Below, in pieces: positions 12,000 through 27,335 of a stretch of 64,000 bases of DNA. The DNA lies in assembly GCF_025602895.1 (NCBI RefSeq), contig NW_026516342.1:1-64000 (forward strand), read 5' to 3'. Under the pieces are notes generated by a model that was not told the DNA's origin, did not search any database, and saw only the letters and a list, made by a program, of their open reading frames with translations. Origin of the DNA: Polychytrium aggregatum. Lineage: Eukaryota; Chytridiomycota; Chytridiomycetes; Polychytriales. A program made the position numbers and the translations under genes. Each line of letters begins with the position of its first letter. Positions within the stretch are counted from its first letter, which is position 1.

Positions 12000-14534
12000 T
12001 CACTCGGGCTTGGGGCAGACACTCGGCCGGTGCCCATCAACGGCTGCCCTCAGCTCGCCAATGACCCGTCGGTTTGCGGCAGAGGCTCTGAGAGCCACCT
12101 CGCCGAGCTTTGGCATCCGAGGAAGCCCAGCAGCCAACGCTGCCTCCATGGTTACATCCAGAGCCATGAGGGAGTCTGGGATCACAGCGGGGTCACTGTC
12201 TTCCGGACCGAGCAGCTGAAGCAGCGGCATCTGCGAGCAACTTCGGAGAAGCTCTTCGCTCGTAGCTCGATTGTACGCCCATGCCAGATGAAGGACTCGG
12301 ATGGCCGCCATCGCCGGGGGGAGGCCATTCAGGCTCTTGAGCATCAGCGGCAGTGTCAGCGATTCCAGGATCAAGCCCAGGCTGGGTGGGAAGCCAACTA
12401 GGGACTCGAGCCGAAAGCACCCGGAGAGATCCAGACTCGACATGTGCTCCAGGTGCTCGGGGAATCCGCGGAGACTCTCCAGAGACGGGGGGAGATGGAG
12501 TGTCTTGAGCCTCGGCGTTTGGGGAAACCCTTCGAGGGTCTTCAGCACCATGCAGTCGTTCATCCAAAGAGTTTCCAAGGAGTCGAGATGCACCGAAGCA
12601 ATGTCCAGGCTCTTGATGTTTGGCGGAAAACGCAGCTCTCGGAGTGCCGGCATGCTCGGAAGACCCTTGAGCGATGTCAGCTTCGAGCACATGCCGATGT
12701 CGATACAGACAATCGACTCAAGGGTCGTCGGCATGCCTTCCAGAGTGGCGATGGATCGGAGCAGACTCAGGCCTTTGAGCCGAGGCATCTCGGACATTCC
12801 ACCAAGAGCCCTCAAATTGCAATGCTGCTGCAGATGGAGTTCCTGGAGAGACGGAAGGACCGACGGCATTCCCTCGAGGCTCGTGAGGGGCAAGTCGAGC
12901 GAAAGCATCTCCAGCGAGTCCATGGCGGGCATTCCTCTGAGCGACTCGAGTGCTGATCCTTTGAGGCTCAGTCGTCGGATCGAGTTCAGCCAGGCTGGCA
13001 TGAACCTGAGATCCGTGGCCGACATGGGCAGCTTCAGTTCGACCAACGCCGGCATCTGCGCGAGTCCGTTTGCCAGCCTCAGTCGGGTACACGCCGACAA
13101 GTCCAAGAGACGGATCGTTTGGAGGTATTCGGGGACTTGGTTCAGGGACTCGATCGATGCCGGCAAAACAAGCGACTGCAGCCGTGGGGTCCTTGAGCGC
13201 TTTCTGGATGAGCACGCTGCGCTGTGCGAACTGCCCTTCCCGCTGGCTGGCGAGTCCGGATGTCCGCTGAGCCAGCTCAGGTTCGCCACCGACCCATGAA
13301 TCGATAGCGTTTCCAGTTCGGGCATCGATGGAAGCTCCTCGAATCCGTATTCTGGCTCGTCAACCACAAGATGAAGGGTTGTGATGGTCTGGAGAGTTGC
13401 AGCGAGTGCATCGAGGCCACAGAGCGACGACGACAGCCACAGTTCCGCCAGCGACGGCATTACGGTGCCCAGGCCGCCGTCGGTGCGAGATGGAGACTTT
13501 TCTTTGGGCGATTCCGCCGAGTACGTCGCTGGGCTCAGCAGACGGGAGAGGCAGTCGCTGGATTGCGGAAGTTTGAGGGTTCGCAGTCGTGGCAGCTTGG
13601 GCAAGCCTTGGAAGGATACGAGACGGGGACACGCAGAAATGTCCAGCGACATGAGGCATTGGAAACTCTGTGGCATGCCGTCGAAACTGAGCAGTGACCT
13701 GGGCAAGGCAAGAGCGGACAGCATCGGCAATGCCGGCATGCCATCCAGATCTTCGACGATTCCCTGGGGCTGCGTATCGACGACGACGAGTGATTCCAGA
13801 CCGTCGAGACCCCGGGGTCGGTCCGAGAGCGGCAAGAAGGAGCAGTTGACCAATGCCAAGTTTCTCAAGTACGTCTTTTCGAGAAAGTAGTGCTCGTGGG
13901 GCAGGAGACAGGACATGTGCTTGTCGGTGTGGAAGGGATGGCTCGGGAATCGCGCGACGGTGAGGAGCCCATCAAAGTGCCCGTAGCGTCTCGAATACAG
14001 GCAGTGCCTGCAAGAGTTCACCCGCAGAATCTGCGAGCTGTCAAAGAGCTGGAACTGCTCCTGCGGACACAGATCTGCAATGTTGCTGGGGATGCTTTTG
14101 ATGGCGCAAAGGCAGCGGAGCGACTTCATCTTTCTGAGGGCCTGGGCAAGGAGGTCCTGAATCTTGCTTCCCTCCATCGCCGGCAGCTTGACAAAGGCCC
14201 ACCAGAGAGGGAGCTCCTTCTGGTATGCCCCGCGGCCTTGCGGATAACCATCCTTTCGGCCGAGGAAGGAGCACACGCCCTCGAGGACAGCCCTCCGGTC
14301 GATGCCCTGGAGATTTGCAAACACAGCCTCGGTGACCTTGAGGCGACGATAGAGCTTGTTCATCCACGGGTCTGTGGAGGTGAGAGACAGGACGCCCCGG
14401 TACTGCCGAGCGAGCTGCGGAAGCCGGCCCAGGGTCGGTAGATCCAGAAACCGGACAAAGCTATCATTGCACACGAGGATGGTGAGGAGGTCGTGGTTGG
14501 AAAGGGAGGAACGGGCGCTGTCGAGAGACGCCAT
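12000..14534 (-). CDS. Large leucine-rich-repeat protein, possibly with an N-terminal F-box-like segment
   Basis: A single exon of 844 residues if started at the ATG at 14534 (MASLDSARSSLSNHDLL); the frame stays open upstream to 14921, but that part is Pro/Arg-rich and reads into the shared promoter. Residues of about 10-60 (LLTILVCNDSFVRFLDLPTLGRLPQLARQY) resemble an F-box-type helical adaptor, which is inference. From about residue 200 to 820 there are roughly 20-25 tandem leucine-rich repeats with the theme MPxLxxLxLPxSLxSLxGMP alternating with LDLSxCxRLxSLxGLP, some repeats being of the Cys-containing SCF/plant type. Such proteins act as protein-binding scaffolds, often choosing ubiquitin-ligase substrates. 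It is divergent from the TKL kinase gene, with about 370 bases between start codons. Confidence 0.85.
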   Translation of the reverse strand: MASLDSARSSLSNHDLLTILVCNDSFVRFLDLPTLGRLPQLARQYRGVLSLTSTDPWMNKLYRRLKVTEAVFANLQGIDRRAVLEGVCSFLGRKDGYPQGRGAYQKELPLWWAFVKLPAMEGSKIQDLLAQALRKMKSLRCLCAIKSIPSNIADLCPQEQFQLFDSSQILRVNSCRHCLYSRRYGHFDGLLTVARFPSHPFHTDKHMSCLLPHEHYFLEKTYLRNLALVNCSFLPLSDRPRGLDGLESLVVVDTQPQGIVEDLDGMPALPMLSALALPRSLLSFDGMPQSFQCLMSLDISACPRLVSFQGLPKLPRLRTLKLPQSSDCLSRLLSPATYSAESPKEKSPSRTDGGLGTVMPSLAELWLSSSLCGLDALAATLQTITTLHLVVDEPEYGFEELPSMPELETLSIHGSVANLSWLSGHPDSPASGKGSSHSAACSSRKRSRTPRLQSLVLPASIESLNQVPEYLQTIRLLDLSACTRLRLANGLAQMPALVELKLPMSATDLRFMPAWLNSIRRLSLKGSALESLRGMPAMDSLEMLSLDLPLTSLEGMPSVLPSLQELHLQQHCNLRALGGMSEMPRLKGLSLLRSIATLEGMPTTLESIVCIDIGMCSKLTSLKGLPSMPALRELRFPPNIKSLDIASVHLDSLETLWMNDCMVLKTLEGFPQTPRLKTLHLPPSLESLRGFPEHLEHMSSLDLSGCFRLESLVGFPPSLGLILESLTLPLMLKSLNGLPPAMAAIRVLHLAWAYNRATSEELLRSCSQMPLLQLLGPEDSDPAVIPDSLMALDVTMEAALAAGLPRMPKLGEVALRASAANRRVIGELRAAVDGHRPSVCPKPE

Positions 14535-14905
14535 GGTGGCCGAGATCGGGTCCAGATCCCGTGGTATTGCAGAGGACGTTGGAGAGCTGGCTTGCTGCGG
14601 CTGGACTTGGACTCGCTCTGTTGCTCGGCCGACATATCCAGATGGCAGGAGGGCGCCAAAGACGAGCGGGAGGCCGAACGGGAGGCCGAACGGCCGCGAT
14701 TGCATCCGGCCAGCCCGGCGATCCGAGTGCGCAGCCAGGCGCGACGCGGCGGGGTCTGGTGACCAGGGGCGATCCGCCCAGCGAATCAGAGGCGGCCTGC
14801 CTGGATTGTGTCCCAAGGGTCGTCGTGCTGTCCCGCTGCTCCTCTCCAACTTGGCCTGCCCATCAAGCCCATCCAGCTCTTCCAGCCCATCGGCTCCCTC
14901 CAACC
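14535..14905. promoter_or_regulatory. Divergent promoter between LRR protein and TKL kinase
   Basis: The start codons at 14534 (minus) and 14906 (plus) face away from each other across 371 bases. The region is C/T-rich on the kinase side. No TATA box is obvious. Co-regulation of the two genes is inference from position only. Confidence 0.5.
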
Positions 14906-15640
14906 ATGGCCACCGGGGCACCCCCAGCAGACGACTGGTTCGTCCCGGCCGATGCCGTCACCGACTGGTCCCCTCGTCCCATCGCCACCGGTGCTTTCGG
15001 CGAAGTCTTCATCGCGAGATACCGCAACCGGGATGTCGCTGTCAAGCAGCTCAAGGAGCGGATCGGCGCCCGCGAGCTTGCCGACTTTTGCCAGGAGGTC
15101 AGGGTCTGGTACCAACTGGACCATCCGCACATTCTCCCCCTCCTCGGCGCCTGTGACAAGGATGAGACCGGCGGCGGCTCTCTCCGACCCTTCATGGTCT
15201 CGCCGTTCATGCCGCGCGGCACCCTGAGCACATACGTCTCAGACCATACCCCTCGTTCCGAAGAGAGGCTCCGTCTACTCTTCCAGGTCGCCGCCGGCAT
15301 GGCGTACCTCCACAGCAAGGACATCATCCACGGAGACCTCAAGGCCAACAACATTCTTCTCGACGCAGGCCTGAACGCCGTCGTCACCGACTTTGGCATG
15401 TCCAAGACTCGGAATGCATCGAGTTCCGTGACCCAGCTCGCACCGGGCACGCACGCCGGCGGAACCGTCCTCTTCATGGCCCCAGAGATGCATGATCTGC
15501 AGCGGCCATCGCCATCGACCCGTCGCACCGACGTTTACGCCTTTGGCATGACAGTCTACCAGGTCTTCAACGACCGCGGTGCCGTTTGGGTTGTCGACGA
15601 TGGATATTTGCTCCAGACGGTCATAGGTCATAGGTCATAG
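14906..15640 (+). CDS. Tyrosine-kinase-like (TKL) protein kinase, truncated C-lobe
   Basis: A 244-residue single-exon kinase domain. Visible motifs: glycine loop IATGAFGEVF (first Gly of GxGxxG is Ala), VAVKQL lysine, the helix C region QEVRVWYQLDHPHILPLLG, catalytic loop IIHGDLKANNILL (HGD in place of HRD, common in TKL kinases), VTDFGMSK, GGTVLFMAPEM, and DVYAFGMTVYQVF of helix F. After GYLLQTVIGHRS the frame stops, so helices G-I that normally complete the C-lobe (about 50-60 residues) are missing. The stop lies inside three head-to-tail copies of GGTCATA (15619-15640). The minus-strand transporter ends less than 200 bases downstream, leaving no room for a lost exon. It is probably a real but degenerating or catalytically compromised kinase of an expanded TKL family. 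Confidence 0.8.
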   Translation: MATGAPPADDWFVPADAVTDWSPRPIATGAFGEVFIARYRNRDVAVKQLKERIGARELADFCQEVRVWYQLDHPHILPLLGACDKDETGGGSLRPFMVSPFMPRGTLSTYVSDHTPRSEERLRLLFQVAAGMAYLHSKDIIHGDLKANNILLDAGLNAVVTDFGMSKTRNASSSVTQLAPGTHAGGTVLFMAPEMHDLQRPSPSTRRTDVYAFGMTVYQVFNDRGAVWVVDDGYLLQTVIGHRS

Positions 15641-15820
15641 GTGCGTCGGCTATATTCATCTGTCAGATAACAGGGTGGTATTGTTTCCAAAAATACAAAG
15701 TGCATGCGACTGATGCATCAGGTGGTAAATGGAGAAGCTGATATGGATCGGCGGGGGGTGTCCAAAGCGGACGCCGAAGTGGCTGGAGCGACGTGATGGA
15801 TGTTGGGCTGACGGTGATGC

Positions 15821-18286
15821 TCAGAGCGCTTCCTGTGCGAGCTTGGCTGTTCTCTCGGCTTTCTCAGCCTGACGCTTGCGGAATGCGAGGCTGAGGACAA
15901 AGCCCGAGGACACAAGCATGCAGGCTCCACCAAAGAGAATAGCAGGAATAAAGTTGATCGTGGTGGAGCCATCCGAGTTGTGCGTGGTGCAGCGATCGAT
16001 GATGAGGCCGGCCAGAGGAGATCCGAACAGGTTTCCAATCGTAAAGCTCTACACAACAGAACAGACAAGCAACATGAGCATTCAGTGCAATATGGGCACT
16101 TGGTGCAACCTGCATCCAGGCTGTATCCAGTCGGATTCTCAAAGCAAACCGGCCACGCTGCTTACGGAATAGAGCATGCCGTTGATGGAGGCAATGTTCT
16201 TTGTCTTGAAGAGCTCGGCGATGACTGGGAGGAGAGGAAGCATCGATCGGGGGCGAGTCAGTGGATGCAGATGTGCGCGTCTGTGACTGTGGATCGCGTT
16301 GGTTTCAATACTTACCAGTTGGGAACAAGCTGATGAAGCCGCCAATGAAGCCTGGAGTGGAAGGAAGGAGATTGAGGCAACCATTGTCAGAGAAGCACCC
16401 GGAGTGCATTGTAACCGCCACCTGCCAGTACTCGCAGTCCACGATCCACAGAATTGAGGCAGCAACATCAGCAGCATATCGATCATACGTACTGCCAAAG
16501 ATGATCGCGAATACCATCAGGGACCAGAGGGCGGTCGAGAACGGCCATATCAACAGCACCGACAGCGAGGCGACACTGATGGTGACGGTCAGGGTGTTCA
16601 TGTGGCCGAAACGATCAGCCGAGTATCCCCAGAGGAGGCGACCGACAGCCGAGGCACCGTTCAAGACACCGAGAAGCAGGGCAGCATTGTCGGTCGAGAT
16701 GCCGTAGTACACAGCATAGGCTGTGAAGCGCAACGAGATGGCATCAGCACAGGCATGAGATGTGTACGATCCGGACGGCGATATGCTGGCAGTCGACACA
16801 GATAGAGTTGCTCAGCCACAATACTTACACGACAGGAAGAAGAACGGGATGAAGTAACCAAAGGTGTTGAAGAAGGCGACAATGTAGAGACAAGTAAAGT
16901 CCCAGATCCTGAACATGCCAAAGTCGATCGCGGCCGCACGCTGATGGGAGTGGAAGAGGGAGATTGATCAGAGCCCATGGCAGGCTGAACAAGCACAGAG
17001 AATGCGACCAGCGCCATTCGCAACTGGGTTCTGCATGCAAACCTACCTTGGATGCCACACGAGTCTTGTAGAACAACGCTGCGACAACCGTGGCTGCCAG
17101 ATGCAAAGCGTCCGAGCCAGCAAGGCCGGCGAAGAGCCATGTCAGTGTCAGTGTCAAATGGAAACAGGATGGACCTGTCTCAGGCTCCAGCCCATCGAAC
17201 GGCAGCATGCATCACTCATACATACCGACGAGACACACAATGCCGTTGATGCAGAGAGCCCAGCGCCATTCCAAGAGTCGGATGAGCAGGCGGATCAGGG
17301 GACTCAGGGCCAGGCCGCCGACGCCGCTACCGGCGACAGCGATGCCAACTGCCATGCCACGCTTCTTTTCGAACCATTGGGAGATGATGCTAATGGCGGG
17401 CATGTACGCAAACGAGCTGCCGACGCCAAACAGGACGGCTTGCGATACCCAGATGTGCCATGCTTCGGTCGCAAAGGACGAGGCAATGTAGCCCAGGCCC
17501 GTCAAGGCACCGCCAATGATGGCGACGGGGCGATATCCGTACTTGTCAGCCAGTCTATAGACGATGGGGGTCGAGATGCAAGGTTAGATCGACTTGACAT
17601 GCGACAGGGCAGTGTCCGGAAGCGGCTCGTCTCCGCCATGGCTCTCCGTGTCAAGACTGCCATCGACCATGAACATCACGGCGCAGGTCCGACACCTGTG
17701 GACGGACATGGATGCAGACTGGAGACCTCACTCTGGTCAAAGAACCAGTTCACTCAGCCCAAGACTGCTTGCACAGGAATCCAACACACCTTCCGGCTGG
17801 AATTGCGTAAAGCGGCAGACCACAGGCACTGATCGAGCCGATAAAGGCGATCGACAGGTTGGAGGCATCTGGTTGGAAGTAGATAGTCGGTTAGATGAGC
17901 TTGGCTGGTGCAGTATCGGCCGATTCCCGAGTCCAGGCGAGACGACCTGGAGTGCATGGTTCGCAGCTTGTTGAACCAGCCGGACAGAGCAGCCGCGCCA
18001 TGCAAGACTCACTTGGAAAGATTTGCCCTGCGGTAAAGTGCTGCAGATACACGCCAAAGGCCGAGGTACCGCCGACGATAAAGAAATGGACCCAGAAGCT
18101 GGCGATGACGACGACCCAGCCGTATCCGCCTTCGGGGTGTGGCTCGGGGGCCGAAACTGGGTCTACGGTGTCGACGATGACGATTTCCTCGCCGAGCTTT
18201 GTGGAGTGGACGTCGGCCTCGTGTGGCTGCGCCAAAGTGTGGTTGGTGGTGTTGGTTTTTTGCGAGGATTCGCTTGGTGGTGCCAT
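15821..18286 (-). CDS. Monocarboxylate-transporter-like MFS permease (SLC16/MCH type)
   Basis: Nine exons on the minus strand: 18286-18013, 17868-17790, 17554-17226, 17093-17047, 16940-16829, 16720-16493, 16351-16316, 16224-16166, 16048-15821; the sum is 1392 nt, 463 residues, all phases closing. A polar N-terminal tail of about 55 residues precedes the first-helix motif EGGYGWVVVIASFWVHFF, the hallmark of the monocarboxylate branch of the major facilitator superfamily. Further landmarks: RLADKYGYRPV in the helix 2-3 loop, SYMPAISIISQWFEKKRG-like sequence (read here as AYMPAISIISQWFEKKRG), NGASAVGRLLWGYSADRFG after helix 7, and a basic C-tail FRKRQAEKAERTAKLAQEAL. Twelve membrane spans are expected. 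Substrate is probably a monocarboxylate or related small acid at the plasma or vacuolar membrane, which is inference. The family also contains proteins with no measured transport. Confidence 0.93.
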
Positions 18287-19536
18287 TGGGACGGTGCGTT
18301 GCCAAAGAATGAGATGCAGAAGGGAGGAGTGCGATGCGATGTGGTGCGATGTGGTGCGATGCGGGCGGGTGGGAGTCTGGGAAGAGGCCGGGATGGAGTG
18401 CTTTGATGCTCGCTCTGCCCGAGGGGGCAGACTCCCGGCGATATATATTCTCTCTCGCCTTTTTTTTTCCTTCTGGCAGCTGGAGCCATGGAATTTTCCT
18501 GTGGGGCCGGCCTGGCTGCTGACAATCGCGCGACCGCACGGTGTCGACGAGCCCAACAGAGCAAATGGGGGCTGAGCATTTCAAATGGCCTTGTTCGATC
18601 ACGCCCGATCGGCTAATCCTCGGCAAATCCACGGGCACCGCGCTCGACGACGCCGGTGACTCTGCAGACACAACCGGGCTGCGGCTGCAGGGCCCTCCTG
18701 GGGCAGGGGCACAGGCGCTTCCCACGGCCAGGGCCGCAGCGGAAACAGGTGTTCGCAGCCCCGAAGCCATCGCCGCAAGTAACTGGTAGTGCCTGCGCGG
18801 GCTGCGCCGGCTGCGACACGGCCTGAACGAAGCGCAGGGCCGATCCCAGGGCACAGGCGGCATTGCTTGGAGGCAAGACATGGCCGATGCACCCCAGACA
18901 CGATTGGAATCGTGGTGGTGGTGGTGACAAACGATCGGGCTTTCGTGCAGCCAGCATCGGTCATGTCAAGCCGCACGAGCAACCACGGATCGCGAATCCA
19001 GCAATGGCCCTGTGGCGACTCTGCCATGAGCCGAGCATGTGCGCATCCATTGGTCAGCGGTTTGAAACAGGTGTCGGAGGATGGCGTGGCCATGATACCC
19101 GGAAGACGGCGTGGCCAGGACGTCGTTGCCGCCGTCGTCGTTCTCCAACACAAGCGTTGATGTTCTGTTCTGATCCGTTGTGGTTGGCCAATCAACTGGG
19201 CGAGCGAGATGCATCCACGTGACACACCGGCTCGAGTGCATTCGAGCCGGCAGCACATCCGCCCCGGTCGGCTGCTCTGCCTGTGGCCGTCTGGCTCACT
19301 GCCGCCGATCTCTGCGTGTTCCCTGGCTCTGGGCGTCGAGGAGCATCACGGACTGCTTCCCCGGGTGCGCCGCTATTGTCTGTCTGGTCTTCCTGATCTC
19401 GCTCTTATCTGACGCACACATCATCCACAACTTGCGGACGCCCCGAGTATCGACTGGAATCGATCCACTTGCTCTGCCCATCCAACCCACGCCCGATCCA
19501 GCTGCCTCCTCGCTCGACTCACTTCAGCGCCGGGCC
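18287..19536. promoter_or_regulatory. Divergent intergenic region between transporter and SNF5
   Basis: About 1.25 kb between start codons of the transporter (minus) and SNF5 (plus). Near 18320-18365 there is a short GTGCGATGTG repeat, then TATATAT at about 18440 followed by a T-run (18463-18470), which is a plausible core promoter for the transporter. No gene is supportable inside. Confidence 0.5.
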
Positions 19537-21896
19537 ATGTCCTTTAATCCAAACGTGAGCTTTCCTTTGAGCGCCCAAGGCATGCAGTCTCAGCAATCTC
19601 AACAATCTCAGCAGCAACTGCACAGTCAGCAGTCTCAGCAGCATCAACAGCAGCCACAATCGGGCTCGTACCCACAGCATATTTCCCAACCGATCGCCGC
19701 TCATGTTGGGGCTGATGCTGTCCCGCAGCAGCTCGCCCAGCAAGCCCTCAGCCAGCAATACTACTTTCATCTTGCCCAGCACCCGCAGAGGACTCAGGGC
19801 GTCCAGGCACAGCCTATTCCACAGGCCCAGCTGATGAACACATTCACCAACTTTGGTCCAGTTGCAGCACATGCACTTTCTCCTGCCGTCGGCTCCAAAA
19901 TGCCGCCCGTCAAGATCACTCCCTCTCGACCAAGTAGGTTGCCTCTTCTTTTTTTTTCGTTCCTCGCTCCTTCCTGCCTGTCCGATGAGCCACGATCTGC
20001 GGTTGCTGGATGAGGTTTCGATATGCCGTGATCGCATGTGCGGCTCCAATCGTCGCCTTCGTGTCGCCGCGTATGTGCCTCGACACTCGTTTGGCCGAGC
20101 CCGTTCTGCTCTCTCGGTCGATCTGAGGGGATGGAGAGGCAAGCCGCTCGTGCTCGCCGGATAGGATCATGGCTTCTGGTGATAACCTTGGACCGATCTA
20201 CGCATGCTGACTGACACTGCTGGTTTCGGGGGGTCGGGCAGTGAGCTCGCAGGCGGCTCCAGCAACGCCGATTCAACAAAAGTGGCATCCCATGATGGCA
20301 CCGGCTGCCCAGGCCCAACAGGCCCAGCAAGCCCAGCAAATACAACAGATGCATCAAATCCATCAAATCCATCAAATGCAGATGCACCATATGCAGCATC
20401 TGCAGCCGCATCCACAGCCGCAGCCACAGCCCATGACGCAAGCCCAGCGGGTCCTGATGCTGCCCTTCCACAACGCCTATTCTACCCGGCTGAAGGAGGG
20501 CAACAGCTCGCTGCTGATATCAACACAGGGACCCCGGGCCACCACCAAAAAGCGTACGATGGCGGAGACGAGTGACTCGGAGCTCAGCTTCAGCGACGAC
20601 TCGGACGACGGCGAAGCGACAACACGGCGGACCACTCGCTCAAGCGCCCAGGGCTCGGCCGCTCACACCAACGGGCCACACACCAGTCAGTCGGCTGGAG
20701 CCAATGTGCTGCGAAATCTGATGCGCAAGACACGACATCGATATTTGCATCGACGAGAGTCCGAGCACATTGCCACTGTCGAGGAGATCTTGGTGCCGAT
20801 CCGTATCGAGCTCGAGCTAGACGGCTTCCGAATCCGCGACTCGTTTACATGGAACTTGAATGGTATGGCAAAGCCGCTGCCGCCGCAAGCTTCTGAGACT
20901 CTGCTGGATTGCAGCTGCTCCTCTGCCTTGGTGACTTGTGTGTCCAAGTCGACGATCGCACTCACGATGCCTCTGCGTCCCCCCTCGCTATCCCCACCCA
21001 GAAAAACTCATGACGCCGGACCACTTTGCCGAGCTATTCTGTGACGACTTGGATCTTCCCGCGAACGTATACGCCCGCCAGATCTCAACCAGCATTCGAC
21101 AACAACTCTCCGAGTACGCTAGCTCACACGAGATTCCGCTGAACTTTGGCGAAGACTCGAGAGTCGCCATCCAGGTTCGTAGCCTTAGTGCAGAGCGCCG
21201 TCATCCCCTTGTTGATGTTGAATGTTGATGTTGATGTTGATGTTGGTGTTTTTGATACACCTTCTGCCTCTTTCCAGCTCGACATTCTTGTTGGCAACGT
21301 GCAGCTGAGGGATCAGTTCGAATGGGATGTGGCCTCCCCTTTGACGCCCGAGGAGTTTGCAAAGGGCTTGGCAAGCGACCTTGGATTAGGAGGAGAGTTT
21401 GTTACCATCATCGCTCATAGGTAAGGCTGGCTGTAGCTGTCGCTGCTGATGCAAAACCAGTTCCTGCAAACTTGATGCGCTGCATTATTTCGACTTGATC
21501 AAGCACGCAGCTGAATCCTGCTTTAATACTCTGTTCTATATCGCTGACGGTAACAGTATCCACGAACAACTGCAGCAGACACGGATGTCGTTCCTGGAGC
21601 AGTCGTTCCGGTCATCGCCATCACTGCTAAGAGTGATTCGGGACGACAAGGACGCGGACGAGTGGACACCATATATTGACGTTTTGACGCCCGACGAGAT
21701 CGAAAGGAACTTGATTCTGGCCGAGCGGACCTCGAGGTATGGCCGTTGCGCTGGGCAGAGCGTCAAGCCCGATAGGGATGGCTGTGTCGAGGCGAGCGAA
21801 CTGACGGAACGTGTCTTGCTCCCCATGATATTTAGACGCTTGAGACGATCCAACATGATCAGCCTCGGCAAGCGAATCCGACCATCGCGATACTAG
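19537..21896 (+). CDS. snf5: SNF5/SMARCB1 subunit of SWI/SNF-type chromatin remodelling complex
   Basis: Six exons: 19537-19933, 20242-20862, 21002-21174, 21278-21420, 21557-21736, 21836-21896; 1575 nt, 524 residues. Start [11 protein letters not shown]. The first 210 residues are Gln/His/Pro-rich, encoded by imperfect CAG/CAA tracts. The conserved part begins with [20 protein letters not shown], followed by an acidic [14 protein letters not shown] linker. The two SNF5 repeats are [18 protein letters not shown] with [19 protein letters not shown], and [20 protein letters not shown] with [18 protein letters not shown]. The C-terminus is short and basic ([15 protein letters not shown]). SNF5 bridges the remodelling ATPase to the nucleosome acidic patch in the nucleus. 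An intron (21175-21277) carries a GTTGAT repeat. Identity is certain; distinguishing Snf5 from its Sfh1 paralogue is not possible here. Confidence 0.95.
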
Positions 21897-22465
21897 AGGC
21901 AGCTGTGTCCGCGTTGGCTGCGAACCGCGAGGGCAGCAAGCTCCGAGGGCAGCAAGCAGAGTGCGGCAATACATTCGAGATGGATCTGAGGAACATTCAT
22001 GATGAGGACGATGAGAACACAGAGCGTGGCTTGCTGGGGGGACGAACGAGGGCAAGCGAGAGAGCCAGAGCCAGAGCGAGAGGCAGAGAGAGAGCCGGAA
22101 AGAGAGAGATGCACACAGAGAGACACACTCACCAAGCGAGACTCCAAGCGAGACTCAAGCGAGAGCGGTCTCTCCGTCTCGCTCCCGTCTCGCTCCCGTC
22201 TCGCTCCCGTCCCGTCCTGCGCCAGGCTTGTCCTCTCCAAGGTTGGACTTCTGCTTGTCTGCGCTCTGCTCGTCTCCTTCCTCCTCCTCCCTGCCCACAG
22301 CGATCCCAGAGGTGCGGTCTCTGGCCTGCCGGTCCCGCCTGCCTTCCCCCCCGTCGCCGTAGCGGTGCTATTCTTTCCTCCACAGCCATCGCTAGCCTGT
22401 CGCAGCCCGATCCCCTCCTTTTCTCCCCTCGCTCTTTAATCTCTTCAGCTTGATCTTGCCCTTCA
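21897..22465. other. Intergenic region with purine/pyrimidine strand-asymmetric tracts
   Basis: From about 22030 to 22135 the plus strand is almost pure GA-rich (GAGAGCCAGAGC-type), switching to C/T-rich sequence with three TCTCGCTCCCG units near 22170-22215 and continuing C/T-rich to the SRPK start. Such tracts can form triplex DNA or act as promoter polypyrimidine. No gene is seen. Confidence 0.6.
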
Positions 22466-26847
<4,382 letters not shown>

Positions 26848-27335
26848 CCGGGTCGATGGCGACACTCGTCCTGGCCCATGCCGAGATGAAACGACGACCA
26901 TGGCGGAACCTCTGCTTCGCCCCATCTGCAGCCGGCTCGCAGCCAAAGCCGCAATCGCAACCACAACCGCAACCACAACTGCCGAGGCTCTGCTCTGTCT
27001 GCCCACAAGCCACATCCCTGCGCTGGTCTGCCCTTTGGTTGCAACTGGCGATACCTTCACCACCATCCCACCCCCTTTCCACCGATCTCCTCTCTGCACT
27101 TCTTCTTCGCAACAGCCCGCCAACATGACAGCGCTCGCAAATGAAATGGGATGCCTGTTTCTGAGTCCACCGGGGGCCTTTCTGCGGTTCCTGAATACAC
27201 ACGGTGTCCCTCTGCCATGGCGACCTGCAACCCCGGACATGACGCAGCAAAGATGCATGGTCGCGGCGTACAAGCAGACCGTCGATTGCGAAGGCCGGCT
27301 CATCGATTTGCAGCCATGAAGAGCAGAGATTGATG
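26848..27335. other. Intergenic region, possible 5' exon of the LRR gene
   Basis: About 490 bases. A frame beginning at the ATG at 27125 (MTALANEMGCLFLSPPG) could be a first exon of the downstream LRR gene, but no donor and acceptor pair joins it in frame. I leave the assignment open. Confidence 0.4.

Noticed and set aside
11493-13299. Long plus-strand Ser/Arg-rich frames
   Set aside because: Antisense shadows of the leucine-rich-repeat gene; codon bias of the LRR strand explains them.
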